Below, in pieces: positions 7,210 to 13,878 of a DNA stretch of 13,878 nucleotides (the first letter of the stretch is position 1; the number at the start of each line of letters is the position of its first letter). Below the pieces are notes generated by a model. The model made no database searches. It saw only the letters and a program-made list of their open reading frames with translations, and was not told the origin of the DNA. The stretch is taken from the NCBI GenBank assembly GCA_947175655.1, contig CAMWNQ010000024.1, positions 1-13,878 on the forward strand. The letters are read 5' to 3'. The position numbers were made by a program, and so were the translations under genes. The DNA comes from an uncultured Clostridia bacterium. GTDB taxonomy: Bacteria; Bacillota; Clostridia; Oscillospirales; Ruminococcaceae.

Positions 7210-7395
7210 ATGGCTGTACCAAAGAGAAAAACTTCCAAAGCAAGACGTGACAAGAGACGTTCAAGCGTATGGAAACTCGATATGCCTGCTATGAGCAAGT
7301 GCGATCACTGCGGTGCTATTAAAGCTCCACACAAAGTATGCAAAAACTGTGGTTTTTATAAGGGCGTTGAAGTTCTTAAAATGGACGCTGAATAA
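7210..7395 (+). CDS. rpmF: 50S ribosomal protein L32, zinc-binding form
   Basis: Structural protein of the large ribosomal subunit, 61 residues, the normal length. It begins MAVPKRKTSKARRDKRRS, the family N terminus. It carries two CxxC pairs (C31/C34 and C44/C47), so it is the zinc-ribbon form rather than the cysteine-free paralogue used under zinc limitation. The start is the ATG at 7210: AAGGAGGTG at 7195-7203 is an excellent ribosome binding site, while the in-frame GTG at 7201 is part of that site. It lies 36 bases after the DUF177 gene and is followed by a terminator. Identification is secure. Confidence 0.97.
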   Translation: MAVPKRKTSKARRDKRRSSVWKLDMPAMSKCDHCGAIKAPHKVCKNCGFYKGVEVLKMDAE

Positions 7396-7421
7396 TTATG
7401 CGTTTCCATATATGCACGGTG

Positions 7422-7452
7422 GAGAGGAGGAGAAATCTTTCTCTCTTTTTTT
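7422..7452 (+). terminator. Rho-independent terminator after rpmF
   Basis: A 9-bp stem with two G-U pairs (7422-7430 with 7437-7445) encloses a six-base loop and is followed by seven T residues (7446-7452). It ends the DUF177-rpmF operon. The next gene starts only 28 bases after the T-run. Confidence 0.8.
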
Positions 7453-7480
7453 ATTCTTATTTTAAATATAGGGTGACAAT

Positions 7481-8788
7481 ATGGTTAAAATAAAAAATAT
7501 TATCAAAGATTCTCCGGCATTTAGAACCCATAAGCTTGCTGGAGGTGATACTCTTATAAGCATAAACAATCATGAAATAAATGATGTTCTTGATTATATG
7601 TATTATGCTTCAGAAAATGAAATATCTATCAAAGCAATCCGTGAAAATACTGAATTCTGTGTAAATATATCTAAAAATGAATATGATGACTTGGGTCTTG
7701 AATTTGAAACTTTTCTAATGGATAAAAAACAATCCTGCTGTAACAAATGTGTTTTCTGTTTTATAGACCAGATGCCTCCTAATATGCGTGAAACTCTTTA
7801 CTTTAAAGATGATGATGCACGACTTTCATTTCTTCACGGAAATTATGTAACTTTAACAAATCTGAACCAAAATGATATTGACAGAATTATAAAGATGAAA
7901 CTTAATGTCAATGTTTCCGTACACACGACAAATCCGGAGCTGAGATGTAAAATGATGCATAATAGATTTGCCGGTGAAAAGCTTCAATATCTTTATCAGA
8001 TGGCTGAAAACGGTATAAATCTGAACTGTCAGATTGTTCTCTGCCCTGAGTTGAATGATGGTCAAGAACTCCGTAGAACTCTTAATGATTTGGGAAACCT
8101 TATGCCTAATATATCCAGCATCGCCGTTGTTCCGGTAGGACTTTCAAAATACAGAAATGGTCTTTATCCGTTGAAAATATTCAATAAAAAAACTGCCAGT
8201 GATGCAATTGATATTATACAGGAATTTCAGAATGATTTTCTTGAAAAATATAATACCCGACTTGTATTTCCCTCAGATGAATTCTTTCTTATAGCTGAAC
8301 GTGAAATTCCAAATTCAGATTACTATGAAGATTTTTCACAGTATGAAAATGGTGTTGGTATGATAAGGTCAATCAAAGATGAATTCTATGACGCTCTTGA
8401 AACCGCTGATTTTAATATTTCTGATAATTCATATCGTCATATCTCAATAGCAACCGGATATTCCGCCTTTGATACTATAAAAAAATTTGCTGAAGATGTA
8501 GAAAAAAAATGGAGCAATCTTAAATGTGATGTGCATCGCATACGCAATGATTTTTTCGGAGAAACTATTACTGTTGCCGGACTTATAACTGCTCAGGATA
8601 TTATAAAACAACTCAACGGAAAAAATCTGGGTGAAGAACTTCTTATACCTTCGGCTATGCTAAGACAGGATACCGATATTTTTCTTGATGATTTAACTGT
8701 TTCTGATGTTGAAAGTAAGCTTAATATAAAAATAACCACCACTGAAAACGACGGATTTGCACTGCTTGATGCAATTCTTGGTATTTAA
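7481..8788 (+). CDS. DUF512 radical-SAM protein with N-terminal PDZ-like domain
   Basis: A 435-residue protein of the DUF512 family, whose reaction is unknown. Residues 1-70 resemble a PDZ domain (SPAFRTHKLAGGDTLISINN). They are followed by a radical-SAM-type cluster motif, Cx3Cx2C at C86, C90 and C93, in CCNKCVFCFIDQMP. The family blocks LSFLHGNYVTLTNL and VSVHTTNPELRCKMM follow. A C-terminal DUF512 region contains VVPVGLSKYR, FPSDEFFLIA and an ITVAGLITAQDI block. Three cysteines with this spacing would ligate a 4Fe-4S cluster that cleaves S-adenosylmethionine. Start: ATG with GGGTGA (7471-7476), which pairs with the 3' end of 16S rRNA. It is followed after 39 bases by der, a neighbourhood I recall as recurrent in Clostridia, which hints at a link to ribosome or translation biology; that link is inference. 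Confidence 0.88.
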   Translation: MVKIKNIIKDSPAFRTHKLAGGDTLISINNHEINDVLDYMYYASENEISIKAIRENTEFCVNISKNEYDDLGLEFETFLMDKKQSCCNKCVFCFIDQMPPNMRETLYFKDDDARLSFLHGNYVTLTNLNQNDIDRIIKMKLNVNVSVHTTNPELRCKMMHNRFAGEKLQYLYQMAENGINLNCQIVLCPELNDGQELRRTLNDLGNLMPNISSIAVVPVGLSKYRNGLYPLKIFNKKTASDAIDIIQEFQNDFLEKYNTRLVFPSDEFFLIAEREIPNSDYYEDFSQYENGVGMIRSIKDEFYDALETADFNISDNSYRHISIATGYSAFDTIKKFAEDVEKKWSNLKCDVHRIRNDFFGETITVAGLITAQDIIKQLNGKNLGEELLIPSAMLRQDTDIFLDDLTVSDVESKLNIKITTTENDGFALLDAILGI

Positions 8789-8827
8789 TTTTATTATTTT
8801 ATTGTAAAAAGAAAGGGGATTAAAAAA

Positions 8828-10156
8828 ATGTCATTACCTGTTGTTGCAGTAGTAGGTCGTCCGAATGTTGGAAAATCTACACTTTTTAACAAATTAATCG
8901 GACAGAGACTCTCTATAGTTGAAGATACTCCGGGAGTTACCCGTGACAGAATATATTCAAAATGCGAATGGCGAAACCGTGAATTTATGATTGTAGATAC
9001 AGGAGGAATCGAACCTCAGAGCGATGATGTCATTCTTTCACAGATGAGAAGACAAGCTGAAATTGCTATGGATAAAGCTGATGTAATTGTATTTGTTACT
9101 GATATAAGATGTGGTGTTACTGCCGATGACCATAACGTTGCTACTATGCTTCTCAAAAGCGGAAAACCTATTGTTCTTGCTGTAAATAAATGCGATTCAC
9201 TCGGAGAACCTCCACTCGAATTATACGAATTTTACAATCTCGGACTTGGTGAACCTTTCCCCATATCCTCTTCTCACGGTCACGGAACGGGAGATTTGCT
9301 TGATGAGGTATTCAAATATCTTCCTGATGAAAATGCTGAAGATTATGATGAAGAATATATAAAAGTAGCCATTATAGGAAAACCAAATGTAGGAAAATCA
9401 TCACTCGTAAACAGAATAGCCGGCGAAGAACGTGTTATTGTTTCAAATATTGCAGGAACTACCCGTGATGCAACAGATACAGTAATAGAAAATGAACACG
9501 GCAAGTTTGTTCTTATAGATACTGCCGGAATAAGAAAAAAATCAAAGGTAATCGAAAAAGTAGAACATTATAGTGTACTGCGTGCTTATATGGCTGTTGA
9601 CCGTGCAGATGTATGTATTATAGTGATAGATGCAGAAGTCGGATTTACTGAACAGGATTCTAAAGTTGCTGGATATGCTCACGAAAAAGGCAAAGCCTGT
9701 GTAGTAGCTGTAAACAAATGGGACGCTGTTGAAAAAACTGACAAGACTATGCAGGAATACCGCAAAAAACTTGAAAATGATTTCAGCTTTATGTCATATG
9801 TACCGTTTATATTTATATCTGCTAAAACGGGGCAGAGAGTACAACAGCTTTTTGAATTGATAAAATATACCTATGACCAGAATTCAATGAGAATTTCAAC
9901 AGGTATGCTTAATGATGTTCTTTCATATGCCACTACAAGAGTACAGCCTCCTTCTGATAAAGGCAGACGACTTAAAATATACTATATGACACAGCCATCT
10001 ACTAAACCTCCTACTTTTGTAACTTTTGTAAACCGTGCGGATTTATTCCACTTCTCTTACCAACGATATCTTGAAAATCAAATCAGGGAAACTTTCGGAC
10101 TTGAAGGTACTCCTGTTAAATTTATCGTCCGTGAACGTGGAGGAAGTGACAAATGA
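8828..10156 (+). CDS. der: Ribosome biogenesis GTPase Der (EngA)
   Basis: Essential double-GTPase that binds the large-subunit precursor and supports 50S assembly. It has 442 residues, the normal length. First G domain: GRPNVGKS at 10-17, DTPGVTRD at 33-40, DTGG at 57-60, NKCD at 120-123. An acidic linker (PDENAEDYDEE, about 166-176) leads to the second G domain: GKPNVGKS at 184-191, DTAG at 231-234, NKWD at 296-299. The KH-like C-terminal domain covers about 350-437. Start: ATG with AAAGGGG (8812-8818) nine bases upstream. The stop codon overlaps the plsY start by four bases (ATGA), implying translational coupling. It is read from the same strand as the DUF512, plsY and gpsA genes, with no terminator between them. 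Confidence 0.97.
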   Translation: MSLPVVAVVGRPNVGKSTLFNKLIGQRLSIVEDTPGVTRDRIYSKCEWRNREFMIVDTGGIEPQSDDVILSQMRRQAEIAMDKADVIVFVTDIRCGVTADDHNVATMLLKSGKPIVLAVNKCDSLGEPPLELYEFYNLGLGEPFPISSSHGHGTGDLLDEVFKYLPDENAEDYDEEYIKVAIIGKPNVGKSSLVNRIAGEERVIVSNIAGTTRDATDTVIENEHGKFVLIDTAGIRKKSKVIEKVEHYSVLRAYMAVDRADVCIIVIDAEVGFTEQDSKVAGYAHEKGKACVVAVNKWDAVEKTDKTMQEYRKKLENDFSFMSYVPFIFISAKTGQRVQQLFELIKYTYDQNSMRISTGMLNDVLSYATTRVQPPSDKGRRLKIYYMTQPSTKPPTFVTFVNRADLFHFSYQRYLENQIRETFGLEGTPVKFIVRERGGSDK

Positions 10157-10827
10157 TGATATTTTTTTCCTGTCTGATAGCCTCTCTGATAGGTTATTTT
10201 CTGGGCAGTTGTAATTCATCTATAATAGTTGTAAAACTTCTTAAAGGCAAGGATATACGTGAATATGGAAGCAATAATGCTGGCCTTACAAATACTCTGA
10301 GATGCTTTGGCAAGGGTTGTGCTTTACTGACTCTTATAGGAGATTTAACAAAGGGCGTTGTTGCCGTATTGCTTTCACGTCTTATATGCTCTCTTATGAA
10401 TGCCGGAATTAATGGCGGTGATATTCATTATATCGGATATATTGCCGGATTTTTTGCAATACTAGGTCATATCTTCCCCATATATTATGGATTCAGAGGA
10501 GGAAAAGGAGTGCTTGTTGGTGTATCAATCTTTATAGTAACTGACCCTCCTGTATTTCTTATACTTATCCTTATATTTATATTTATTCTTGTTATTTCAA
10601 AATATGTATCACTTTCTTCTATAATATCAGCAGGATTAGCTCCTTTTATTACATTTGTATTTCACGGCTTAATATATGATGAACCGTTAAAATATGCTCT
10701 GCTCTATTCAATTTTATCACTTCTGATGTCATCAGTTATAATATATATGCATAAATCTAATATAGAGCGTTTAAAAAATGGTGTGGAAAATAAATTTTCA
10801 TTCAATTCAAGCAATACAAAAAAATAG
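10153..10827 (+). CDS. plsY: Acyl-phosphate:glycerol-3-phosphate acyltransferase PlsY
   Basis: Integral membrane enzyme that transfers an acyl group from acyl phosphate (made by PlsX, not in this window) to sn-glycerol 3-phosphate, giving lysophosphatidic acid for phospholipid synthesis. It has 224 residues with several hydrophobic segments, including one near 1-24 and a long one at about 124-150. Family motifs are visible: DIREYGSNNAGLTN (usual form GSGNxGATN, so one Gly is Asn here and Ala is Leu) and GHIFPIYYGFRGGKG at 105-119. The start at 10153 overlaps the der stop and has GGAGG (10139-10143) nine bases upstream; the ATG at 10156 is an equally readable alternative. Its stop codon overlaps the gpsA ribosome binding site. 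The next gene, gpsA, makes its glycerol phosphate substrate. The C terminus is a polar tail rich in Asn, Ser and Lys. Confidence 0.94.
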   Translation: MMIFFSCLIASLIGYFLGSCNSSIIVVKLLKGKDIREYGSNNAGLTNTLRCFGKGCALLTLIGDLTKGVVAVLLSRLICSLMNAGINGGDIHYIGYIAGFFAILGHIFPIYYGFRGGKGVLVGVSIFIVTDPPVFLILILIFIFILVISKYVSLSSIISAGLAPFITFVFHGLIYDEPLKYALLYSILSLLMSSVIIYMHKSNIERLKNGVENKFSFNSSNTKK

Positions 10828-10840
10828 GAGCGTGATTATT

Positions 10841-11854
10841 ATGGCAAAAATTACTATTCTTGGTTCAGGCGGATTTGGTTTAAGTCTTGCTGTGATGGCT
10901 GAGAAATTTGGACACAGTGTTACAGTATGGTCAAAATTTCAAAGCGAAATAGACAGCATAAGAGCAAAAGGTGAACATCTTGAAAAACTGCCCGGAGTTC
11001 CGATATCTGAAAAGATAGTATTGTCAAGTGATATTTCTTGTATATCCGAATGCGACATACTTATTTTCGGAATACCTTCAACATTTGTAAGAAGTGTAGC
11101 ACGTGAAGCAAAACAATATATAAATGATGATATGATTATTTTAAATACCGGAAAAGGCATTGAAGACGGTTCTTTAAAATTTTTAAGTGATGTGCTTGAA
11201 GAAGAACTCGGAACTGAAAAAATTGTTGTTCTTTCCGGACCTTCTCACGCTGAAGAAGTTGCAAGAGCTATTCCTACAACAGTTGTAGCTGCATCTAAAA
11301 ATATAAAATACGCTGAATATGTTCAGGAAACCCTTTCAAATAAAGTATTCAGGATTTATATAAACAATGATGTTGTCGGATGTGAAATAGGTGGAGCTTT
11401 GAAAAATATAATTGCTCTCTGTGCAGGAATCTGTGACGGTCTGGGATATGGTGATAATACAAAAGCCGCATTAATGACCAGAGGAATTCACGAAATTGCA
11501 TGTCTCGGAAGTGCTGTGGGTGGTCGTCTCGAAACTTTCAGCGGTCTTACTGGAATAGGAGACCTTATTGTAACCTGTACAAGTATGCATAGTAGAAACA
11601 GACGTGCTGGAATTCTTATAGGTCAAGGCATTTCTCCTGATGAAGCGGTAAAGAAAGTCGGAACTGTTGAAGGCTATCACTGCTGTAAAACTGCATATGA
11701 ACTGGCAAAAAAAATAGACATAGAAATGCCTATTACAGAACAGCTTTATAATGTTCTTTTCCGTGGCTATGATGTAAGACAATCATTAAATATACTTATG
11801 TCACGTCCTAAAAAACACGAAACAGAATCTTTTTTTAAAATGAATCTTGATTAA
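10841..11854 (+). CDS. gpsA: NAD(P)-dependent glycerol-3-phosphate dehydrogenase
   Basis: Reduces dihydroxyacetone phosphate to sn-glycerol 3-phosphate, the backbone precursor for phospholipids; cytoplasmic. It has 337 residues, the normal length. The N-terminal Rossmann fold shows GSGGFG at 8-13 (the common family form is GAGSWG). NTGKGI with a conserved Lys at 105 and GPSHAEEV at 133-140 follow. The catalytic Lys lies in GALKN at 185-189, followed by GLGYGDNTKAALMTRG and SRNRRAG, all strongly conserved in GpsA. I chose the ATG at 10841 because TAGGAG (10825-10830) sits ten bases upstream; a longer frame from 10778 would overlap plsY and add 21 unrelated residues. It is the last gene of the cluster and ends at a strong terminator. 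Confidence 0.96.
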   Translation: MAKITILGSGGFGLSLAVMAEKFGHSVTVWSKFQSEIDSIRAKGEHLEKLPGVPISEKIVLSSDISCISECDILIFGIPSTFVRSVAREAKQYINDDMIILNTGKGIEDGSLKFLSDVLEEELGTEKIVVLSGPSHAEEVARAIPTTVVAASKNIKYAEYVQETLSNKVFRIYINNDVVGCEIGGALKNIIALCAGICDGLGYGDNTKAALMTRGIHEIACLGSAVGGRLETFSGLTGIGDLIVTCTSMHSRNRRAGILIGQGISPDEAVKKVGTVEGYHCCKTAYELAKKIDIEMPITEQLYNVLFRGYDVRQSLNILMSRPKKHETESFFKMNLD

Positions 11855-11860
11855 ATTATA

Positions 11861-11896
11861 AGCGGACAGATTTTTTAGAAATCTGTCCGCTGTTTT
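11861..11896. terminator. Convergent terminator between gpsA and lysA
   Basis: A perfect 13-bp stem (11861-11873 with 11879-11891) has a five-base loop and is followed by GTTTT on the plus strand. It lies six bases after gpsA and, from the other direction, just past the lysA stop. The minus-strand flank (TATAATTTA) is a weaker U-tract, but the hairpin probably serves both converging operons. Confidence 0.85.
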
Positions 11897-11904
11897 ATAA
11901 ATTA

Positions 11905-13203
11905 TTATAAATCGTTTCTTATAATATCATCAAGAGTTTCTCTTTTAACAACTACTCTTGATTCTCCATTTTTTACAAATACTACTGGCGGTTTTGGTAT
12001 TCTGTTATAATTTGAAGACATTGAGTAATTATATGCACCTGTTGCACATACAGCAATAATATCACCTGAATCAGCGTGCTGAAGTGGCATATTCTCACCT
12101 ATCAAATCACCGCTTTCACAGCATTTTCCAGCAATAGTTACCTTTTCGCTTCTTTCTTCAGATGCCTTATTTGCTACAATTGCTTCATATTCAGATTGAT
12201 ATAATATATATCTTGGATTGTCACACATACCACCATCAATAGATATGTAAGTTCTTATATTTGGTATTTCTTTTCTTGCACCTACTGTATAAAGAGTAAT
12301 ACCGGCAGGAGCTGCAATAGAACGTCCCGGCTCAATGATGATAAATGGAAGATTTATGCCAAGTTCATCACACATCTTATGTACTTTTTCAGATACTCTT
12401 TCCATATAAGTTTCATAAGGTACAGGGTCATCTGAATTAAGGTATTTTATTCCAAATCCACCACCAAGATTAAGTTCTTTTACTTCAAAACCAAGTTCAT
12501 TTTTAATTTTTGCAATAAATCCAAGCATAACTTCCGCAGCAGATTCAAACGGGTCTATATCAAATATCTGTGAGCCTATGTGACAGTGAAGACCCCTTAA
12601 AACGATATTTTCTGAAGATATAGCCTTTTTAACAGCTTCAAATGCTTCACCTGTTTCGAGTGCAAAACCGAATTTGCTGTCAATCTGACCAGTTCTTATA
12701 AAATTATGAGTATGAGCATCAATGCCTGGTTTTATTCTGAACATTATTTTTGCAACAATGCCTTTTTCTTTTGCAATAGTATTGAGTCTTTCAAGTTCAG
12801 GGATATTGTCAACTATTATATGACCAATTTTATTTTCAACTGCAAATGCTATTTCTTCATCAGTTTTATTATTGCCGTGGAAACATATCTTATCACAGTC
12901 AAAACCGGCTTTTATTGCTGTATAAAGTTCACCGATTGAAACCACATCAAGTCCGATTCCCTCATCCTTCATTACCCTGCACATCTCAGTACAGCAGAAT
13001 GCCTTACTTGCATAGCATACAAGACCGTTTCCACCATAAAATTTTTCAATGCTTGATTTAAAGCTTCTGCAATTCCTTCTTATAAGCTCTTCATCCATTA
13101 CATACAGAGGAGTACCATATTCTTTTGTAAGATTTATGGTATCAACACCACCTATCGTAAGATTTCCTTTTTCGTTTACTGAAAGATTTTCAGATACAAA
13201 CAT
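11905..13203 (-). CDS. lysA: Diaminopimelate decarboxylase
   Basis: PLP enzyme that decarboxylates meso-diaminopimelate to L-lysine, the last step of lysine synthesis; cytoplasmic. It has 432 residues, typical of the family. The alanine-racemase-like barrel shows the PLP Lys in YASKAF (K67), HCHIGSQ near 206-212, GGGFGI at 247-252 and EPGRS at 291-295. The C-terminal beta domain shows CESGD with the catalytic Cys at 362, then GAYNYSMSSNYN. The CESGD and HIGSQ motifs favour LysA over ornithine/arginine decarboxylase or carboxynorspermidine decarboxylase. Start: ATG with AAAGGAAG nine bases upstream (minus strand, 13220-13213). It follows engB after 27 bases with no terminator, so the two are probably co-transcribed. 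There is no room for a lysine riboswitch directly upstream. Confidence 0.95.
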   Translation of the reverse strand: MFVSENLSVNEKGNLTIGGVDTINLTKEYGTPLYVMDEELIRRNCRSFKSSIEKFYGGNGLVCYASKAFCCTEMCRVMKDEGIGLDVVSIGELYTAIKAGFDCDKICFHGNNKTDEEIAFAVENKIGHIIVDNIPELERLNTIAKEKGIVAKIMFRIKPGIDAHTHNFIRTGQIDSKFGFALETGEAFEAVKKAISSENIVLRGLHCHIGSQIFDIDPFESAAEVMLGFIAKIKNELGFEVKELNLGGGFGIKYLNSDDPVPYETYMERVSEKVHKMCDELGINLPFIIIEPGRSIAAPAGITLYTVGARKEIPNIRTYISIDGGMCDNPRYILYQSEYEAIVANKASEERSEKVTIAGKCCESGDLIGENMPLQHADSGDIIAVCATGAYNYSMSSNYNRIPKPPVVFVKNGESRVVVKRETLDDIIRNDL

Positions 13204-13230
13204 AACTTTTTACTTCCTTTCAAAAATATA

Positions 13231-13818
13231 TTATTCCTCTGATGATATGTCATCAATAATGCTTCTTATTTCGTCAACACCTTCAAAAGTCTGTGATGAA
13301 AAAGGAACTATATGAATCATATCAAAATAAGGTATTTCCGTTTTAAATGCTTCCATACGCTTTTCACGTTCTATTTTTTTAAGCTTATCAGCCTTTGTTA
13401 GAATTATAACAAAAGGCATTTGCATTTCAACAAGATAATTTATCATATCTATATCATCTTTTGTAGGAGCGTGACGCATATCTATAAGTGAAAATACAAG
13501 TCTTATATCACGGTCTGAATTCAGATAACTGTCTATAAGCCCCGACCAGCGTTCTTTTTCAGATTTTGCAACTTTTGCATATCCATAGCCAGGCAAGTCC
13601 ACAAAATAAATATTTTCAAGAGTATAGAAATTTATATTAGCAGTCTTCCCCGGAACAGAACTCACTCTTGCAAGATTTTTTCTGTTGAATATCTTGTTTA
13701 TAAGAGTTGACTTTCCAACATTTGAACGCCCTGCAAATGCAATTTCCATTTTTTCACAAGCTGGAATCTGTGAAAACTTTCCATATGATGCAAAGAATTC
13801 AGCTGTATTGTAATTCAA
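13231..13818 (-). CDS. engB: Ribosome biogenesis GTP-binding protein EngB (YsxC/YihA)
   Basis: Small essential GTPase needed for late 50S subunit assembly. It has 195 residues, the same size as the Bacillus subtilis protein. G motifs: GRSNVGKS at 30-37, NLARVSSVPGKT (switch I region, about 48-59), DLPGYGYAKV from 74, TKAD at 141-144, and a final FSSQTFEG block that replaces the SAK motif. The start is a TTG: GGGGGTGAT (minus strand, 13830-13822) lies just upstream and pairs well with 16S rRNA, and the resulting N terminus has the family length. The frame stays open to the window edge, so a longer form cannot be formally excluded. The first internal ATG (residue 24) would remove the segment before the first strand. 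The window thus encodes two ribosome-assembly GTPases, Der and EngB, in converging operons. Confidence 0.93.
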   Translation of the reverse strand: MNYNTAEFFASYGKFSQIPACEKMEIAFAGRSNVGKSTLINKIFNRKNLARVSSVPGKTANINFYTLENIYFVDLPGYGYAKVAKSEKERWSGLIDSYLNSDRDIRLVFSLIDMRHAPTKDDIDMINYLVEMQMPFVIILTKADKLKKIEREKRMEAFKTEIPYFDMIHIVPFSSQTFEGVDEIRSIIDDISSEE

Positions 13819-13832
13819 AATATCACCCCCAG

Positions 13833-13877
13833 TTATACTGAATTTACTATAGAAGATATAAGTTCTGTGTCTTCTAC
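13833..13877 (-). CDS. Possible last 14 codons of an upstream gene
   Basis: On the minus strand a frame entering from the right window edge reads VEDTELISSIVNSV and stops at 13835-13833, 14 bases before the engB start and just ahead of its ribosome binding site. The position fits the end of an upstream co-transcribed gene. In many Firmicutes engB follows lon, but these residues are too few to identify the gene, and chance cannot be excluded. Confidence 0.3.
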   Translation of the reverse strand, partial: VEDTELISSIVNSV

Positions 13878-13878
13878 A

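Noticed and set aside
10778..10840. N-terminal extension of gpsA from 10778
   Set aside because: It overlaps the plsY coding region in another frame. The added residues do not resemble GpsA, and the ribosome binding site points to 10841.
11471..11782. Minus-strand open frame opposite gpsA
   Set aside because: It is antisense to a conserved region of GpsA, with no promoter or ribosome binding site evidence and no recognisable domain.
13204..13230. Lysine riboswitch before lysA
   Set aside because: Only 27 bases separate engB and lysA, far too short for the L-box aptamer, and nothing similar precedes engB within the window.
1..13878. Mobile elements, CRISPR arrays, tRNA or rRNA genes
   Set aside because: No direct-repeat array, transposase-like protein, terminal inverted repeats, tRNA cloverleaf or rRNA sequence was seen. 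The intergenic gaps are too small to hide them.

Overview
The window is AT-rich, gene-dense bacterial chromosome with Gram-positive, Clostridia-like character. I would place it near Ruminococcus/Oscillospiraceae, with moderate confidence. The reasons are strong Shine-Dalgarno sites before nearly every gene, a class III (Firmicutes-type) fructose-1,6-bisphosphatase, a zinc-finger form of ribosomal protein L32, and a DUF512 radical-SAM gene next to der-plsY-gpsA. I see no transposase, phage gene, CRISPR array, tRNA or rRNA. All coding sequences appear intact except where the window edges cut them.

Region 1 (1-4660) holds two D-alanyl-D-alanine carboxypeptidase-like (peptidase S11) genes on either side of fbp. 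Both proteins keep the S11 fold landmarks, but all three catalytic motifs (SxxK, SxN, KTG) are degraded, each in a different way. They look like non-catalytic, envelope-anchored paralogues. This is the most unusual feature of the window.

Region 2 (4700-6640) is a promoter followed by pgi and a small P-loop protein of unknown function. Fbp makes fructose 6-phosphate and Pgi interconverts it with glucose 6-phosphate, so this half of the window concerns gluconeogenesis and possibly sugar-phosphate supply for the wall.

Region 3 (6660-7452) is a near-perfect sigma-A-type promoter, a DUF177 (YceD/YlbN family) gene, rpmF and a terminator: the classic pairing of a 23S rRNA-related factor with L32.

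Region 4 (7481-11896) is a tight same-strand cluster of a DUF512 radical-SAM protein, der, plsY and gpsA, closed by a strong hairpin terminator. GpsA makes the sn-glycerol 3-phosphate that PlsY acylates, and Der is a ribosome-assembly GTPase.

Region 5 (11905-13878) lies on the minus strand and converges on region 4. It holds engB (ysxC) followed by lysA, which makes lysine from meso-diaminopimelate. Upstream of engB, the last codons of another gene may be visible at the window edge.

No gene-free stretch exceeds 300 bases; the longest are about 130-145 bases (4661-4793 and 6585-6726), and both carry promoters.
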